A stretch of 26,458 bases of DNA from contig JASHQT010000149.1 of the NCBI GenBank assembly GCA_030039005.1, positions 1-26,458 on the forward strand, read 5' to 3'. The notes beneath the pieces were generated by a model. That model worked only from the letters and a program-made list of their open reading frames with translations. It made no database searches and had not been told where the DNA came from. The translations under genes were made by a program, and so were the position numbers. Positions 17,916 through 25,247 of the stretch are shown here, in pieces; positions within the stretch are counted from its first letter, which is position 1; each line of letters begins with the position of its first letter. The DNA is from Bryobacteraceae bacterium (GTDB taxonomy: Bacteria; Acidobacteriota; Terriglobia; Bryobacterales; Bryobacteraceae).

Positions 17916-19883
17916 TTACCTCGGCTGCGTGACCACATCGATCATGGCTGGTTCGCCCTTCTTGACTACCTCGATGGCTCGTTTGATGGCGGGACCAACG
18001 TCATTGGGATTGTCGATGGGGCCTTCGCTATACATGCCGTAAGCCTTGGCCATGAGCTGATAGTTGATGTTCGGATCCGTGATGGCGGTGCCGATCTGAG
18101 CCTTATCCACTGGGCGCTGCGCGCGCGCCGCCATATCTTCCAGGTACATCATCTCCTGATGATAGGCGCGATTGTTGTGCATAATGCTCAACAACGGGAT
18201 GCGGTGATGCGCGGCCGTCCACAGTACGCCGGGCGCATAGTTGAGATCGCCGTCGCACTGGATATTCACGCTCAAGCGGCCGAATTTCTTGTTCGCCAGA
18301 GCTGCCCCCACCGCGGCTGGAGCGCCATAACCGACTCCATAAGCGCCGTGCCCGCCGATGTAATGATGGGGCTTCTCAAAGTCCCACAGGCGCGTGGGCC
18401 AGCTACTGAAGAACGTGACGTCGGAAACGAGCGACCAGTCTTCGTCTTTGATCTGGTTCCAGAGTTCGGCCGAAACGCGCGCGGTGGACACCGGACTGGC
18501 GTCCCAGGCCCAAGCAGCTTGCTCAATGTCGCGCTCGCGGTTCCGCTGATGCGCCTCGGCCAGTTTCGCGCCGCGCGCTTGGAGCGCGGCCTTGCGTTCG
18601 GGAGTGATCAGCTTGCGGCATTCATCGATGAGCATGGGCAAGGTTGCCTGGGCGTCTGCCGCGATGGACAGGTCGACGTCGTCATAGCGCCCGAAGTCCT
18701 GATAGTTGCTCTTGGCGAACAGATCGCCCGCGAAAATGGTGATCACCTTGGCGCCCGCTTTGGTGATGGGCCGATCCCGCATACCCATGCGGTTGACCGG
18801 AGTCTGAGTATGGGTGGTGGCCCACATGTCGGGAACTTCCAAGCCCAAAATCACATCCGCTGTCCCGACGCTTCCGGCGCCATACAGCGGGTTGCGGGAG
18901 GGGAAGTTCATGCGGAACCGGCGGTCGATCACCGGCGCTTGCAGAGTCTCGGCTAGCTGCACCAGCAAATCGATGCCTTCCGGAGTGCGCGCTACGCGTC
19001 CGGCGACGATCAACGGGTTCTCGGCATTCACCAGCATCTTGGCGGCTTCACGCACAGCGCCGTAGTCGCCGGCGGGAGGTTGCGAAAGCGCCAGCTTGGG
19101 GATGTAGAGGTTGCCGCGATCCTCTGGGGCCACCGGCTCTTCCTGCAGCACCGCATCGGCCACCAGCACCACCGGCTCCATCGGCGGCGTCATCGCGATC
19201 TTATAAGCGCGAATGGCCGATTCGGCGAACTGTCCTAACGAAACCGGCGAATCGTCCCATTTGGTGTAGTCGCGAACCATGGCTGCGGCGTCCTGCACGC
19301 TGTGCGTCCATTCCACATCGCCGCGCCGCCAGCGGCCGTCCAAAATGTTTCCCAGGATGATGTACACGGGCACGCGGTCGGCATAGGCGTTGTAAATCGC
19401 CATTGAGGCATGCTGCAATCCCACCGTGCCGTGCGCCATGATCAGGATCGGCTTGCCGGCAATCTTGAAGTATCCATGGGCCATGCCAACCGAAGATTCC
19501 TCGTGGCAGCAGGTGATCCATTCCGGGTCCTTGTTGCCGCCGTAGTTAGTGAAGGACTCCTGGAGCCCTCGGAAGCTGGAACCGGGGTTGGCGAAGATGT
19601 AGTCGAAGTCGAGCTTCTTGAGTACATCCACCATGAAATCCGAACCCGGCCGGTCGGTGGTGTAAACATCCACCCGAGGCGGAGGGGGTGCGGTCTCGGC
19701 GGCGGTTTGTTTGGCGCCCGGTAGTGGGGCTGCTGGCCGATGGACTTCCGCCGCTTCTTTCGCCTCCTGCGCGCGGGCCGTTTCCGGCTTCACGACCAAC
19801 GCGGCAGCGCCAGCGGCCGCTCCCGCAGCGGCGCCTTTCAAGAAGCCGCGACGATCAACTGAGATCTTCCTGGATTTCGCCAT
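17916..19883 (-). CDS. Tat-exported thiamine diphosphate-dependent enzyme (acetolactate synthase-like)
   Basis: This is a 655-residue protein with a twin-arginine signal (SVDRRGFLKGAAAG, R11-R12). An Ala/Pro-rich linker runs to about residue 75, then the three-domain fold of the pyruvate oxidase/acetolactate synthase family. The N-terminal PYR domain has the catalytic-glutamate region CCHEESSVGMAHGY (E128/E129). The central domain is at about 275-400. The C-terminal PP domain carries the ThDP/Mg motif, CDGDLNYAPG (D544) with NN at 570-571, spaced as expected. The canonical first Gly of GDG is Cys543 here. Family members decarboxylate or ligate 2-keto acids or cleave acyl-CoA. The substrate cannot be told from the sequence. 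An exported ThDP enzyme is unusual. GGGGAGAA a few bases upstream supports ATG 19883. The cytochrome c gene follows in the same operon. Confidence 0.9.
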   Translation of the reverse strand: MAKSRKISVDRRGFLKGAAAGAAAGAAALVVKPETARAQEAKEAAEVHRPAAPLPGAKQTAAETAPPPPRVDVYTTDRPGSDFMVDVLKKLDFDYIFANPGSSFRGLQESFTNYGGNKDPEWITCCHEESSVGMAHGYFKIAGKPILIMAHGTVGLQHASMAIYNAYADRVPVYIILGNILDGRWRRGDVEWTHSVQDAAAMVRDYTKWDDSPVSLGQFAESAIRAYKIAMTPPMEPVVLVADAVLQEEPVAPEDRGNLYIPKLALSQPPAGDYGAVREAAKMLVNAENPLIVAGRVARTPEGIDLLVQLAETLQAPVIDRRFRMNFPSRNPLYGAGSVGTADVILGLEVPDMWATTHTQTPVNRMGMRDRPITKAGAKVITIFAGDLFAKSNYQDFGRYDDVDLSIAADAQATLPMLIDECRKLITPERKAALQARGAKLAEAHQRNRERDIEQAAWAWDASPVSTARVSAELWNQIKDEDWSLVSDVTFFSSWPTRLWDFEKPHHYIGGHGAYGVGYGAPAAVGAALANKKFGRLSVNIQCDGDLNYAPGVLWTAAHHRIPLLSIMHNNRAYHQEMMYLEDMAARAQRPVDKAQIGTAITDPNINYQLMAKAYGMYSEGPIDNPNDVGPAIKRAIEVVKKGEPAMIDVVTQPR

Positions 19884-19964
19884 GGTGAGTTCTCCCCAAC
19901 TGGTCTAAACCACTTGATACTTTATCACGCTGCATGCACCGCCGATCTGACCAAAACATTTCTC

Positions 19965-19994
19965 TGGACAACTGGTGCGTAGTTCGGCTAGTCT
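19965..19994 (+). promoter_or_regulatory. Putative promoter of the helicase gene
   Basis: TGGACA at 19965-19970 and TAGTCT at 19989-19994 are separated by 18 bp. They would start a transcript about 18 bases before ATG 20019. The -35 is one base from consensus, and the -10 is weak. It lies in the 135-bp gap shared with the divergent ThDP enzyme gene, whose own promoter I cannot place with confidence. Confidence 0.4.
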
Positions 19995-20018
19995 GGGCAA
20001 AGAAAAGGCGAATCAAAC

Positions 20019-22379
20019 ATGAACTTCAGCTTGGGCCTGTTGGAATCGTCCGATCTTCTCGGCATCGCGCGGCGAAACGGCGGCATTGAAAGCTCCGTGG
20101 CCCGCTTCGAGCAATGGATGGCCACTCCCGATTCGCCCATCCGCTCGATTCATCATCAACCCGCGCGGGAGGGCGAGTACGCCGAGATTCCTTCCGGTGT
20201 CGCGCCCGCGCTACGAGGCGCTCTAATCGCGCGCGGCATCGCGAAGCTATATGTTCACCAGGCCCGCGCCTTCGAGCTCGCGACGGCGGGCAAGAACGTC
20301 GTCGTCGTGACGCCCACAGCCAGCGGCAAGACGCTCTGCTACAACCTTCCGGTGATCGAGCGCCTGATTGGCGATCCCGGCGCGCGCGCCCTATATCTGT
20401 TCCCGACGAAAGCGCTGGCCGAAGATCAACTGCACGAGTTTCAGGCGGCGCTGAACGCGATGGGGTCCGATCTCCGCGCCTTCACCTACGACGGCGATAC
20501 GCCTCAGGACGCGCGGCGTGCGATCCGCGAACGCGCCAACGTAATTCTCACCAATCCCGATATGCTGCACAGCGGGATCCTGCCGCATCACACTAAATGG
20601 GCGAAATGCTTTGAGAATCTGCGCTACATCGTCATCGATGAGCTGCACTATTATCGCGGCGTCTACGGCAGCCATCTGGCGAACGTGCTGCGGCGTCTGC
20701 GGCGCATTGCGGAGTTCTACGGTTCGGACCCGCAATTCATCTGCTGCTCGGCGACCATCGCGAATCCCCAAGAACTGGCCGAAGCCCTTACCGAACGTCC
20801 GTTCGAGTTGGTGGATCGGAACGGGGCCCCCAGCGGCGAGAAATATTTCGTCTTCTACAATCCTCCGGTGGTGAACAGGCAGCTCGGCATCCGCCGCGGC
20901 TATCTGCAGGAGACACGCCGCATCGCCGCGGAATTCATCGAGCGGCACCAGCAAACCTTGGTCTTCGCCAACAGCCGGCTCGCCACTGAAATTCTAGTGA
21001 AGTACCTGCGCGACGCGATCGAGCGCGGCCCGCTTCCAGGCGATGCCGTGCGCGGCTACCGCGGCGGTTACCTGCCGCGCGAACGTCGCGAGATCGAACG
21101 CAAATTGCGCGACGGCGAAATCCGCGCCGTGGTCGCCACCAACGCTCTGGAATTGGGCGTGGACATCGGGTCGTTGGACGCGGTGGTGATGGCCGGTTAT
21201 CCGGGCTCCATCGCTTCCGCGTGGCAAAGGGCCGGACGCGCGGGGCGCCGCCAGAGCGCGTCGCTCGCCGTAATGATTGCCTCCAGCGCGCCGCTCGATC
21301 AATACGTCGTCGAGCATCCCGAGTATTTCTTCGAGCAGTCGCCCGAACACGCGCACATCAACGCCGACAATCTCGAGATCCTGCTGAATCATCTGAAATG
21401 CGCCGCCTTCGAACTTCCCATACGAGATGGGGAAAGGTTCGGCCCGCACGATCCCACCGAATTGTGCCGCTTCCTGGCCGACGAAGCCGGTCTGCTCCAT
21501 CGTTCGAACGGCTGCTGGTATTGGACGTCCGATACCTACCCCGCCGATGCGGTCAGCCTGCGCTCTATTTCGAGCGACAACTTCGTCGTGGTGGATATCA
21601 CCGGCGAACATACAGTGATCGCCGAGGTATCGTTCGCCGCCGCGCCCACCACCTTGCATGAGAAGGCGATCTATCTGCATGAGGCGCGCCAGTTCCAGGT
21701 GGAGAAGCTCGATTTCGATGGCCGCAAAGCTTACGTGCGCCGCGTCGACAGCGATTATTTCACCGACGCTATCGATTACACGCAGGTCAAGGAATTGGAG
21801 GAGTTCGAATCGGCCCCAATCACGGCAGATGCAAACGGCGTGCGAGCCGCCCACGGCGATGTGCGCGTCAACACGCAAGTGGTCGGATTCAAGAAGCTGA
21901 AGTTCTACAGCATGGAGAACATCGGCGCCGGTCACCTCGCGATGCCGGAACACGAGCTGCACACCACGGCGTTCTGGCTGCACTTCCCCGTGGAATTTCT
22001 CGCGCTCTTCCCCGATATGACGCCCATCGAGCGCCAAGGCGGCCTCACCGGTCTCGTGCAGTTGATGCGTACGGTAGCGGCGCTGCTTCTCATGTGCGAC
22101 CCGCGCGACTTGGGCGTCGCGATTACCGAAGATATTTCGTCCTCCGGCGGCAGTTTTGAGCCGGATCTATTCTTGTTCGACAATTATCCGGGCGGCATCG
22201 GACAGAGCCAGCCGCTGTTTCAGTTGCGCGCCAAGCTGATCGCGGGCGCTCTCGAGGTGCTGGAACGCTGCGGCTGCGAGGCCGGATGTCCGGCCTGCGT
22301 CGGCCCAATTGGGGAAGTGGGCGAAACCGGGAAACTAGCTTCCCTCAGGATATTACGCGAGCTATCGAAAGATAGCTAG
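20019..22379 (+). CDS. MrfA/YprA-type DEAD/DEAH-box DNA helicase with DUF1998
   Basis: This is a 786-residue superfamily 2 helicase. Motif I is TPTASGKT (98-105), and YLFPTKALAEDQ (motif Ia) follows near 126. DELH (207-210) is the Walker B box, and SATIANP (244-250) is motif III. In the second RecA domain, TLVFANSR, TNALELGVDIG and QRAGRAGR are motifs IV, V and VI. The C-terminal part has the DUF1998 region, with DNYPGGIG and four cysteines in CGCEAGCPAC (751, 753, 757, 760). In Bacillus subtilis MrfA this site binds zinc. MrfA is a 3'-5' helicase that works with the exonuclease MrfB in mitomycin-adduct repair. The order of domains and length match. No mrfB-like gene is in this window. It is cytoplasmic and monocistronic. 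Confidence 0.9.
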   Translation: MNFSLGLLESSDLLGIARRNGGIESSVARFEQWMATPDSPIRSIHHQPAREGEYAEIPSGVAPALRGALIARGIAKLYVHQARAFELATAGKNVVVVTPTASGKTLCYNLPVIERLIGDPGARALYLFPTKALAEDQLHEFQAALNAMGSDLRAFTYDGDTPQDARRAIRERANVILTNPDMLHSGILPHHTKWAKCFENLRYIVIDELHYYRGVYGSHLANVLRRLRRIAEFYGSDPQFICCSATIANPQELAEALTERPFELVDRNGAPSGEKYFVFYNPPVVNRQLGIRRGYLQETRRIAAEFIERHQQTLVFANSRLATEILVKYLRDAIERGPLPGDAVRGYRGGYLPRERREIERKLRDGEIRAVVATNALELGVDIGSLDAVVMAGYPGSIASAWQRAGRAGRRQSASLAVMIASSAPLDQYVVEHPEYFFEQSPEHAHINADNLEILLNHLKCAAFELPIRDGERFGPHDPTELCRFLADEAGLLHRSNGCWYWTSDTYPADAVSLRSISSDNFVVVDITGEHTVIAEVSFAAAPTTLHEKAIYLHEARQFQVEKLDFDGRKAYVRRVDSDYFTDAIDYTQVKELEEFESAPITADANGVRAAHGDVRVNTQVVGFKKLKFYSMENIGAGHLAMPEHELHTTAFWLHFPVEFLALFPDMTPIERQGGLTGLVQLMRTVAALLLMCDPRDLGVAITEDISSSGGSFEPDLFLFDNYPGGIGQSQPLFQLRAKLIAGALEVLERCGCEAGCPACVGPIGEVGETGKLASLRILRELSKDS

Positions 22380-22441
22380 CCCACACAGGCGCGGGCGCAC
22401 GTCAATCGGAAAAGTAAGCTCACCCGCGCCTTCGTTGTGGG
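22380..22441. terminator. Long interrupted hairpin between convergent genes
   Basis: CCCACA (22380-22385) pairs with TGTGGG (22436-22441), and GGCGCGGG (22388-22395) pairs with CCCGCGCC (22423-22430). The loop is about 27 bases and the two stems are offset by 2 and 5 unpaired bases. It starts on the base after the helicase stop, and the convergent PilZ gene ends at 22509. There is no T-run, so intrinsic termination is unproven; it could act in either direction or protect the mRNA end. Confidence 0.55.
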
Positions 22442-22508
22442 CGGCTTACTCAGCAGGCGCTGGGACACAAAATTGGTCGGGATGTCTCCGCTACGCCTGC
22501 AGCGCTAC

Positions 22509-22802
22509 TCAGCGGACGAACTCGTAGCGCTCCAGTGTGGCCGCTACGCCCGTTTCCGGGGAAAACCGGACCACCTTCCCCAAACAGTGCAGGCGCACTT
22601 TCTCGCCTTGATCGGGAGTGCTAGGCAGCGTGATCAGGTATTCCACAGCTTCACCAATGCGCAGGGGGGCATCAGCCGCAAAAAGCACCCCAACCGAACT
22701 CAGATTTCTAGTCTCCCCGTGCTGGGAGAGCGACTGAGATCCCTTGCGAATCAACTCCAACGGAAGTTTCAGCTCGAATCGTTGCGCTTTACGCTGTTCC
22801 AT
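22509..22802 (-). CDS. Single-domain PilZ protein (probable cyclic di-GMP effector)
   Basis: This 97-residue protein consists almost only of a PilZ domain. The RxxxR motif is RKAQR (R4, R8). The NxSxxG motif is NLSSVG (N33, S35, G38), followed by VLFAADAPLRIGEAVEYLITLP. These are the residues that contact cyclic di-GMP in PilZ proteins, so binding is likely retained. The output target is unknown. The start ATG 22802 sits just before the R motif, and I see no clear ribosome site upstream. It is divergent from the methyltransferase and has a 15-bp palindrome 23 bp upstream of the start. Confidence 0.87.
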   Translation of the reverse strand: MEQRKAQRFELKLPLELIRKGSQSLSQHGETRNLSSVGVLFAADAPLRIGEAVEYLITLPSTPDQGEKVRLHCLGKVVRFSPETGVAATLERYEFVR

Positions 22803-22824
22803 GTGGTCTCGTGTCTCTAAGACT

Positions 22825-22839
22825 CTAAACTGAGTTTAG
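22825..22839. promoter_or_regulatory. 15-bp palindrome upstream of pilZ-type gene
   Basis: CTAAACTGAGTTTAG is symmetric about a central G, that is 7 bp on each side. It lies 23 bp upstream of the PilZ start, in the 198-bp gap shared with the divergent methyltransferase. A transcription-factor operator fits; a small hairpin in the PilZ leader is the alternative. Confidence 0.35.
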
Positions 22840-23000
22840 TCCTCCGGTCAATAGTTGGTGGCTCGGTTTCGCGCGATTCGGTAACGGTTTTGCGAATATT
22901 TTGGGCCAGTACTTCCGCGACTATAGAACCATCAACCCTCCCCCGCCGGAGCGTATGGGACAATGAACTAAAAAAATATCCCGTTCCTGGCAAGCACTTT

Positions 23001-23678
23001 ATGAACCAAATCAGCACCGAAGAGCAACTCAGAAAAATGCGCGAAGATTGGGACCAGCGGGCCCGCGAGAACGCCCGCTACTATGTCGCTACTCATAGGA
23101 AGGACTGGAGTGACGAGGAATTCTTCGCTTCGGGCGAAACCAACGTCGCCGAGCAAATCCAGACGGACCTTTTGAACATTTGTCAAGGCAAGCAGCCCCG
23201 CGAAATGCGCGTTCTGGAGATCGGATGCGGCGCCGGGCGCGTGACACGCGCGCTCGCCAGGCTTTTTGGCGAAGTCCACGGAATCGACGTCAGCGGCGAG
23301 ATGATCCGCCAAGCCAAACTGGCGCTCCAGGATTGCCCCAACGCCTTCGTGTACCAAAACAACGGCAAGGACCTGGACATAGTACCGCCGCTCGAATTCG
23401 ACTTCGCGTTTTCGTTGATCGTATTCCAGCACATCCCCAGCCGCGAGATTATCGAAAACTACGTGCGCGAGGTGCATCGCTTGCTCCGTCCAGGTGCGCT
23501 CTTCAAATTTCAGGTGCAGGGAGACAGTACCATGAAGACGCAGCCGGACGACACTTGGTTGGGAGTGCCTTTTTCCGAGCGGCAGGCGATGGACATGGCC
23601 TACCGTTGCGGATTTGAACCCCGCTATTCACACGGCGCCGGCGACCAATATTTCTGGCTCTGGTTTTTTAAGAAGTGA
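23001..23678 (+). CDS. Class I SAM-dependent methyltransferase
   Basis: This is a 225-residue protein with the Rossmann-type methyltransferase motif I, VLEIGCGAGRVTRAL (71-85). The acidic strand end is GIDVSGEMI (94-102), motif III/IV is FDFAFSLIVFQHIPS (133-147), and LLRPGALFKFQVQGD (161-175) follows. The N-terminal helix (LRKMREDWDQRARENARYYVAT) is a recurrent feature of a family of uncharacterised methyltransferases. The substrate is unknown. The frame is open back to 22890, but I chose ATG 23001 because that upstream part (MRIFWASTS...) looks non-coding and the family begins near here. I see no strong ribosome site before 23001. The stop lies in a tandem repeat. Confidence 0.82.
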   Translation: MNQISTEEQLRKMREDWDQRARENARYYVATHRKDWSDEEFFASGETNVAEQIQTDLLNICQGKQPREMRVLEIGCGAGRVTRALARLFGEVHGIDVSGEMIRQAKLALQDCPNAFVYQNNGKDLDIVPPLEFDFAFSLIVFQHIPSREIIENYVREVHRLLRPGALFKFQVQGDSTMKTQPDDTWLGVPFSERQAMDMAYRCGFEPRYSHGAGDQYFWLWFFKK

Positions 23679-23703
23679 CTCTTCCGGAAGAAGTGACTCT
23701 TCC
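23671..23703. repeat. Tandem 18-bp repeat at the methyltransferase stop
   Basis: The 15-base unit AGAAGTGACTCTTCC occurs at 23671-23685 and 23689-23703, with period 18. The joining segment contains the palindrome CTTCCGGAAG (23681-23690). The first copy contains the methyltransferase TGA (23676-23678). It looks like a small local duplication after the gene end. Confidence 0.85.
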
Positions 23704-23740
23704 AGCCGTAAAATCTTTACAAATCTTTAAGAGACGGCTG
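23703..23740. terminator. Inverted repeat between convergent genes
   Basis: CAGCCGT (23703-23709) and ACGGCTG (23734-23740) form a 7-bp stem around an A/T-rich 24-base loop holding the repeated AAATCTTTA. It overlaps the end of the small minus-strand gene. No T-run follows either arm, so a role in termination is only plausible. Confidence 0.3.
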
Positions 23741-23996
23741 TCGATCTAGCCCGAGGCTCTTCAGACGGCACAAGCGCCGCGGGTGTGTCGAGTTGCGCGC
23801 GGCGAGCCTCCCAATACAACGTCATGCGCTTCGACACTTCCAATCTCTCGGCGGCGCTCATGCTTTTTCTGCCCCGGCGCCGGGCGCCAGACTTGACGGC
23901 CGGTGCAGCTCTCAAGCGCGCTTCCAGGCGAGCGATGGTGGCGTCCAGTCGTTTCTTCTCGGTGTACAGTTCTCGGAGTGCTTTTACAACGTCCAT
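23727..23996 (-). CDS. Small basic coiled-coil protein, function unknown
   Basis: This is an 89-residue protein. Residues 1-28 (VKALRELYTEKKRLDATIARLEARL) form a clear amphipathic coiled coil. A basic linker follows (VKSGARRRGRKS), then a helix rich in Arg and aromatic residues (SAAERLEVSKRMTLYWEARR), with a Pro/Ser tail. Short proteins with this coiled-coil, RGRKSM and KRM-YW-ARR pattern recur in acidobacterial genomes as hypotheticals, to my knowledge without a function. DNA or RNA binding is an inference from the basic linker. I see no clear ribosome site; the start is ATG 23996. It faces the methyltransferase gene and lies 151 bp downstream of tatC. Confidence 0.65.
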   Translation of the reverse strand: MDVVKALRELYTEKKRLDATIARLEARLRAAPAVKSGARRRGRKSMSAAERLEVSKRMTLYWEARRAQLDTPAALVPSEEPRARSTAVS

Positions 23997-24113
23997 AGGA
24001 AGGAAGCTCGGAGTTCTTATAGTAGACGAATATGCGCCAAAAATCCAGAGATTTCGTTGCCCTTTTGCATCCGCTTCAAACGCTGTGATACTAATCCACC
24101 GTGGCTGATATCG

Positions 24114-24147
24114 CGTTCTCGCCGTAGTCGTACGGCTCCTCGGAACG
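24114..24147. terminator. Hairpin after tatC
   Basis: GCCGTA-GTCG-TACGGC (24121-24136) is a perfect 6-bp stem with a 4-base loop. Outer arms CGTTC (24114-24118) and GAACG (24143-24147) add 5 bp after an uneven internal loop. It abuts the tatC stop at 24148. There is no T-run, so it is a terminator or mRNA 3'-end stabiliser only by position. Confidence 0.5.
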
Positions 24148-25221
24148 CTAACGGATCAGGTACGGCCAATTCTTGCTGAAATGCAGATGAAAATGGTAGA
24201 TTGCGAAAACCGCGGCGGCAAGCACCACCAGAACGATAAGCGCGGTTAATAGTATCTTACGCCACGGCACAGCGCGGCCTTCCCGGCGCATCACGAGCAG
24301 CATGCCCGCGAAGACCCCGACGAAGTACAGGGCGCACATCGGGACCGCAAACAGCATCAGGTTGAACACATCCGGGGTGGGCGTGATGATGGCCGCGATG
24401 ATCACAATCGCCAGAATCGCGTAACGGGAATGGCGCAACAAAAAGCGCGGCGACAGCAGGTGCAGCAGCGTCAAAAGGAAAATCACCACCGGCAGTTCGA
24501 ACACCAACGCGACGCCCAGCATCACGTTAACAAACAGGTCGAAATATTCCGTGATAGTGACCATTGGCTGGACGTTGTTGCTCATCCCGATCCCCAATAG
24601 GAATTCCAGGCCATAGCGGAACGCCAGAAAATACGCGAAACAGCCTCCGGTAATAAACAGCCCGGCCGTCAGCAGCACGAACGGCAGGGCCATGCGCTTT
24701 TCTTTCCTGTAAAGACCGGGCGCGATGAAGGCCCAGACCTGGTACACGATCCACGGCGACGCCAGGAAAACCGAACACAGCAACGGCAGCTCGACCCAAA
24801 TGATCGAGAAGCTTTCCATGGGTGTGGTCATTACCAGACGCGGCGGATTGACATGCAAATGCTTGAGCGCGTCCACCGCCGGATCGCTGATGATGTCCCA
24901 CAGTTTGGGGGAGAAAACCACCGCGACGATAAAGGCGATTCCCAGCCCGTACAGCGCCCGGATGATACGAGTGCGCAGCTCCTCTAGGTGCTCCATGAAG
25001 GACATGCGCAGCATGCCCTCCTCTTCTTCCTCTTCCGGGCTGCGCGGAGGCGGCGGAGGCGGAGGTGGGGGCGGACGCCGGATCAAGCCGGTCTCGGTCA
25101 CCACCTCGACCGGAGGCGCGTCAACAACATCGGTTTGTGATGCCGGCGGCGGCGAGACCACCGGAACTTCGGGCGTTCCCTCCCCATCCGGAGACGGAAC
25201 TCCCGGCTTATCGTCTTCCAT
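24148..25221 (-). CDS. tatC: Twin-arginine translocase subunit TatC with long N-terminal extension
   Basis: TatC is the inner-membrane receptor for twin-arginine signal peptides. The core starts near residue 73 with SFMEHLEELRTRII, the family signature. Six membrane segments follow, with the FxxxSPWIVYQVWAFIAPGLY loop (region 140-180), the ITEYFDLF segment and ITPTPDVFNLMLF. The 69-residue N-terminal extension is Pro/Glu-rich, with ten consecutive prolines (50-59) and six glutamates (63-68). It lacks a counterpart in typical TatC of about 250 residues. The codons for the glutamates carry GGAGGG (25021-25016), ten bases before ATG 25005, so a shorter product could also be made. It follows tatA/B after 26 bp in the same transcript. 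Confidence 0.95.
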   Translation of the reverse strand: MEDDKPGVPSPDGEGTPEVPVVSPPPASQTDVVDAPPVEVVTETGLIRRPPPPPPPPPPRSPEEEEEEGMLRMSFMEHLEELRTRIIRALYGLGIAFIVAVVFSPKLWDIISDPAVDALKHLHVNPPRLVMTTPMESFSIIWVELPLLCSVFLASPWIVYQVWAFIAPGLYRKEKRMALPFVLLTAGLFITGGCFAYFLAFRYGLEFLLGIGMSNNVQPMVTITEYFDLFVNVMLGVALVFELPVVIFLLTLLHLLSPRFLLRHSRYAILAIVIIAAIITPTPDVFNLMLFAVPMCALYFVGVFAGMLLVMRREGRAVPWRKILLTALIVLVVLAAAVFAIYHFHLHFSKNWPYLIR

Positions 25222-25247
25222 GCTGCGTTACTTTTCTGCGCGTCTCT

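Noticed and set aside
17913..18956. Plus-strand open frame of 347 residues
   Set aside because: Antisense to the ThDP enzyme gene; long antisense frames are expected at this GC content and no protein motif is seen.
20994..22037. Minus-strand open frame of 347 residues
   Set aside because: Antisense to the helicase gene, with His/Gly/Arg-rich composition typical of shadow frames.
22453..22500. Second inverted repeat GCAGGCG/CGCCTGC between helicase and PilZ
   Set aside because: Only 7 bp with a 34-base loop; expected by chance in GC-rich DNA.
22890..23000. N-terminal extension of the methyltransferase to ATG 22890
   Set aside because: The added 37 residues have no family resemblance, and the frame there looks like an open leader; 23001 fits the family start.
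24000..24113. Possible small RNA or extra gene between tatC and the small basic protein
   Set aside because: No long frame, no promoter that I can place and no compact RNA fold beyond the tatC hairpin.
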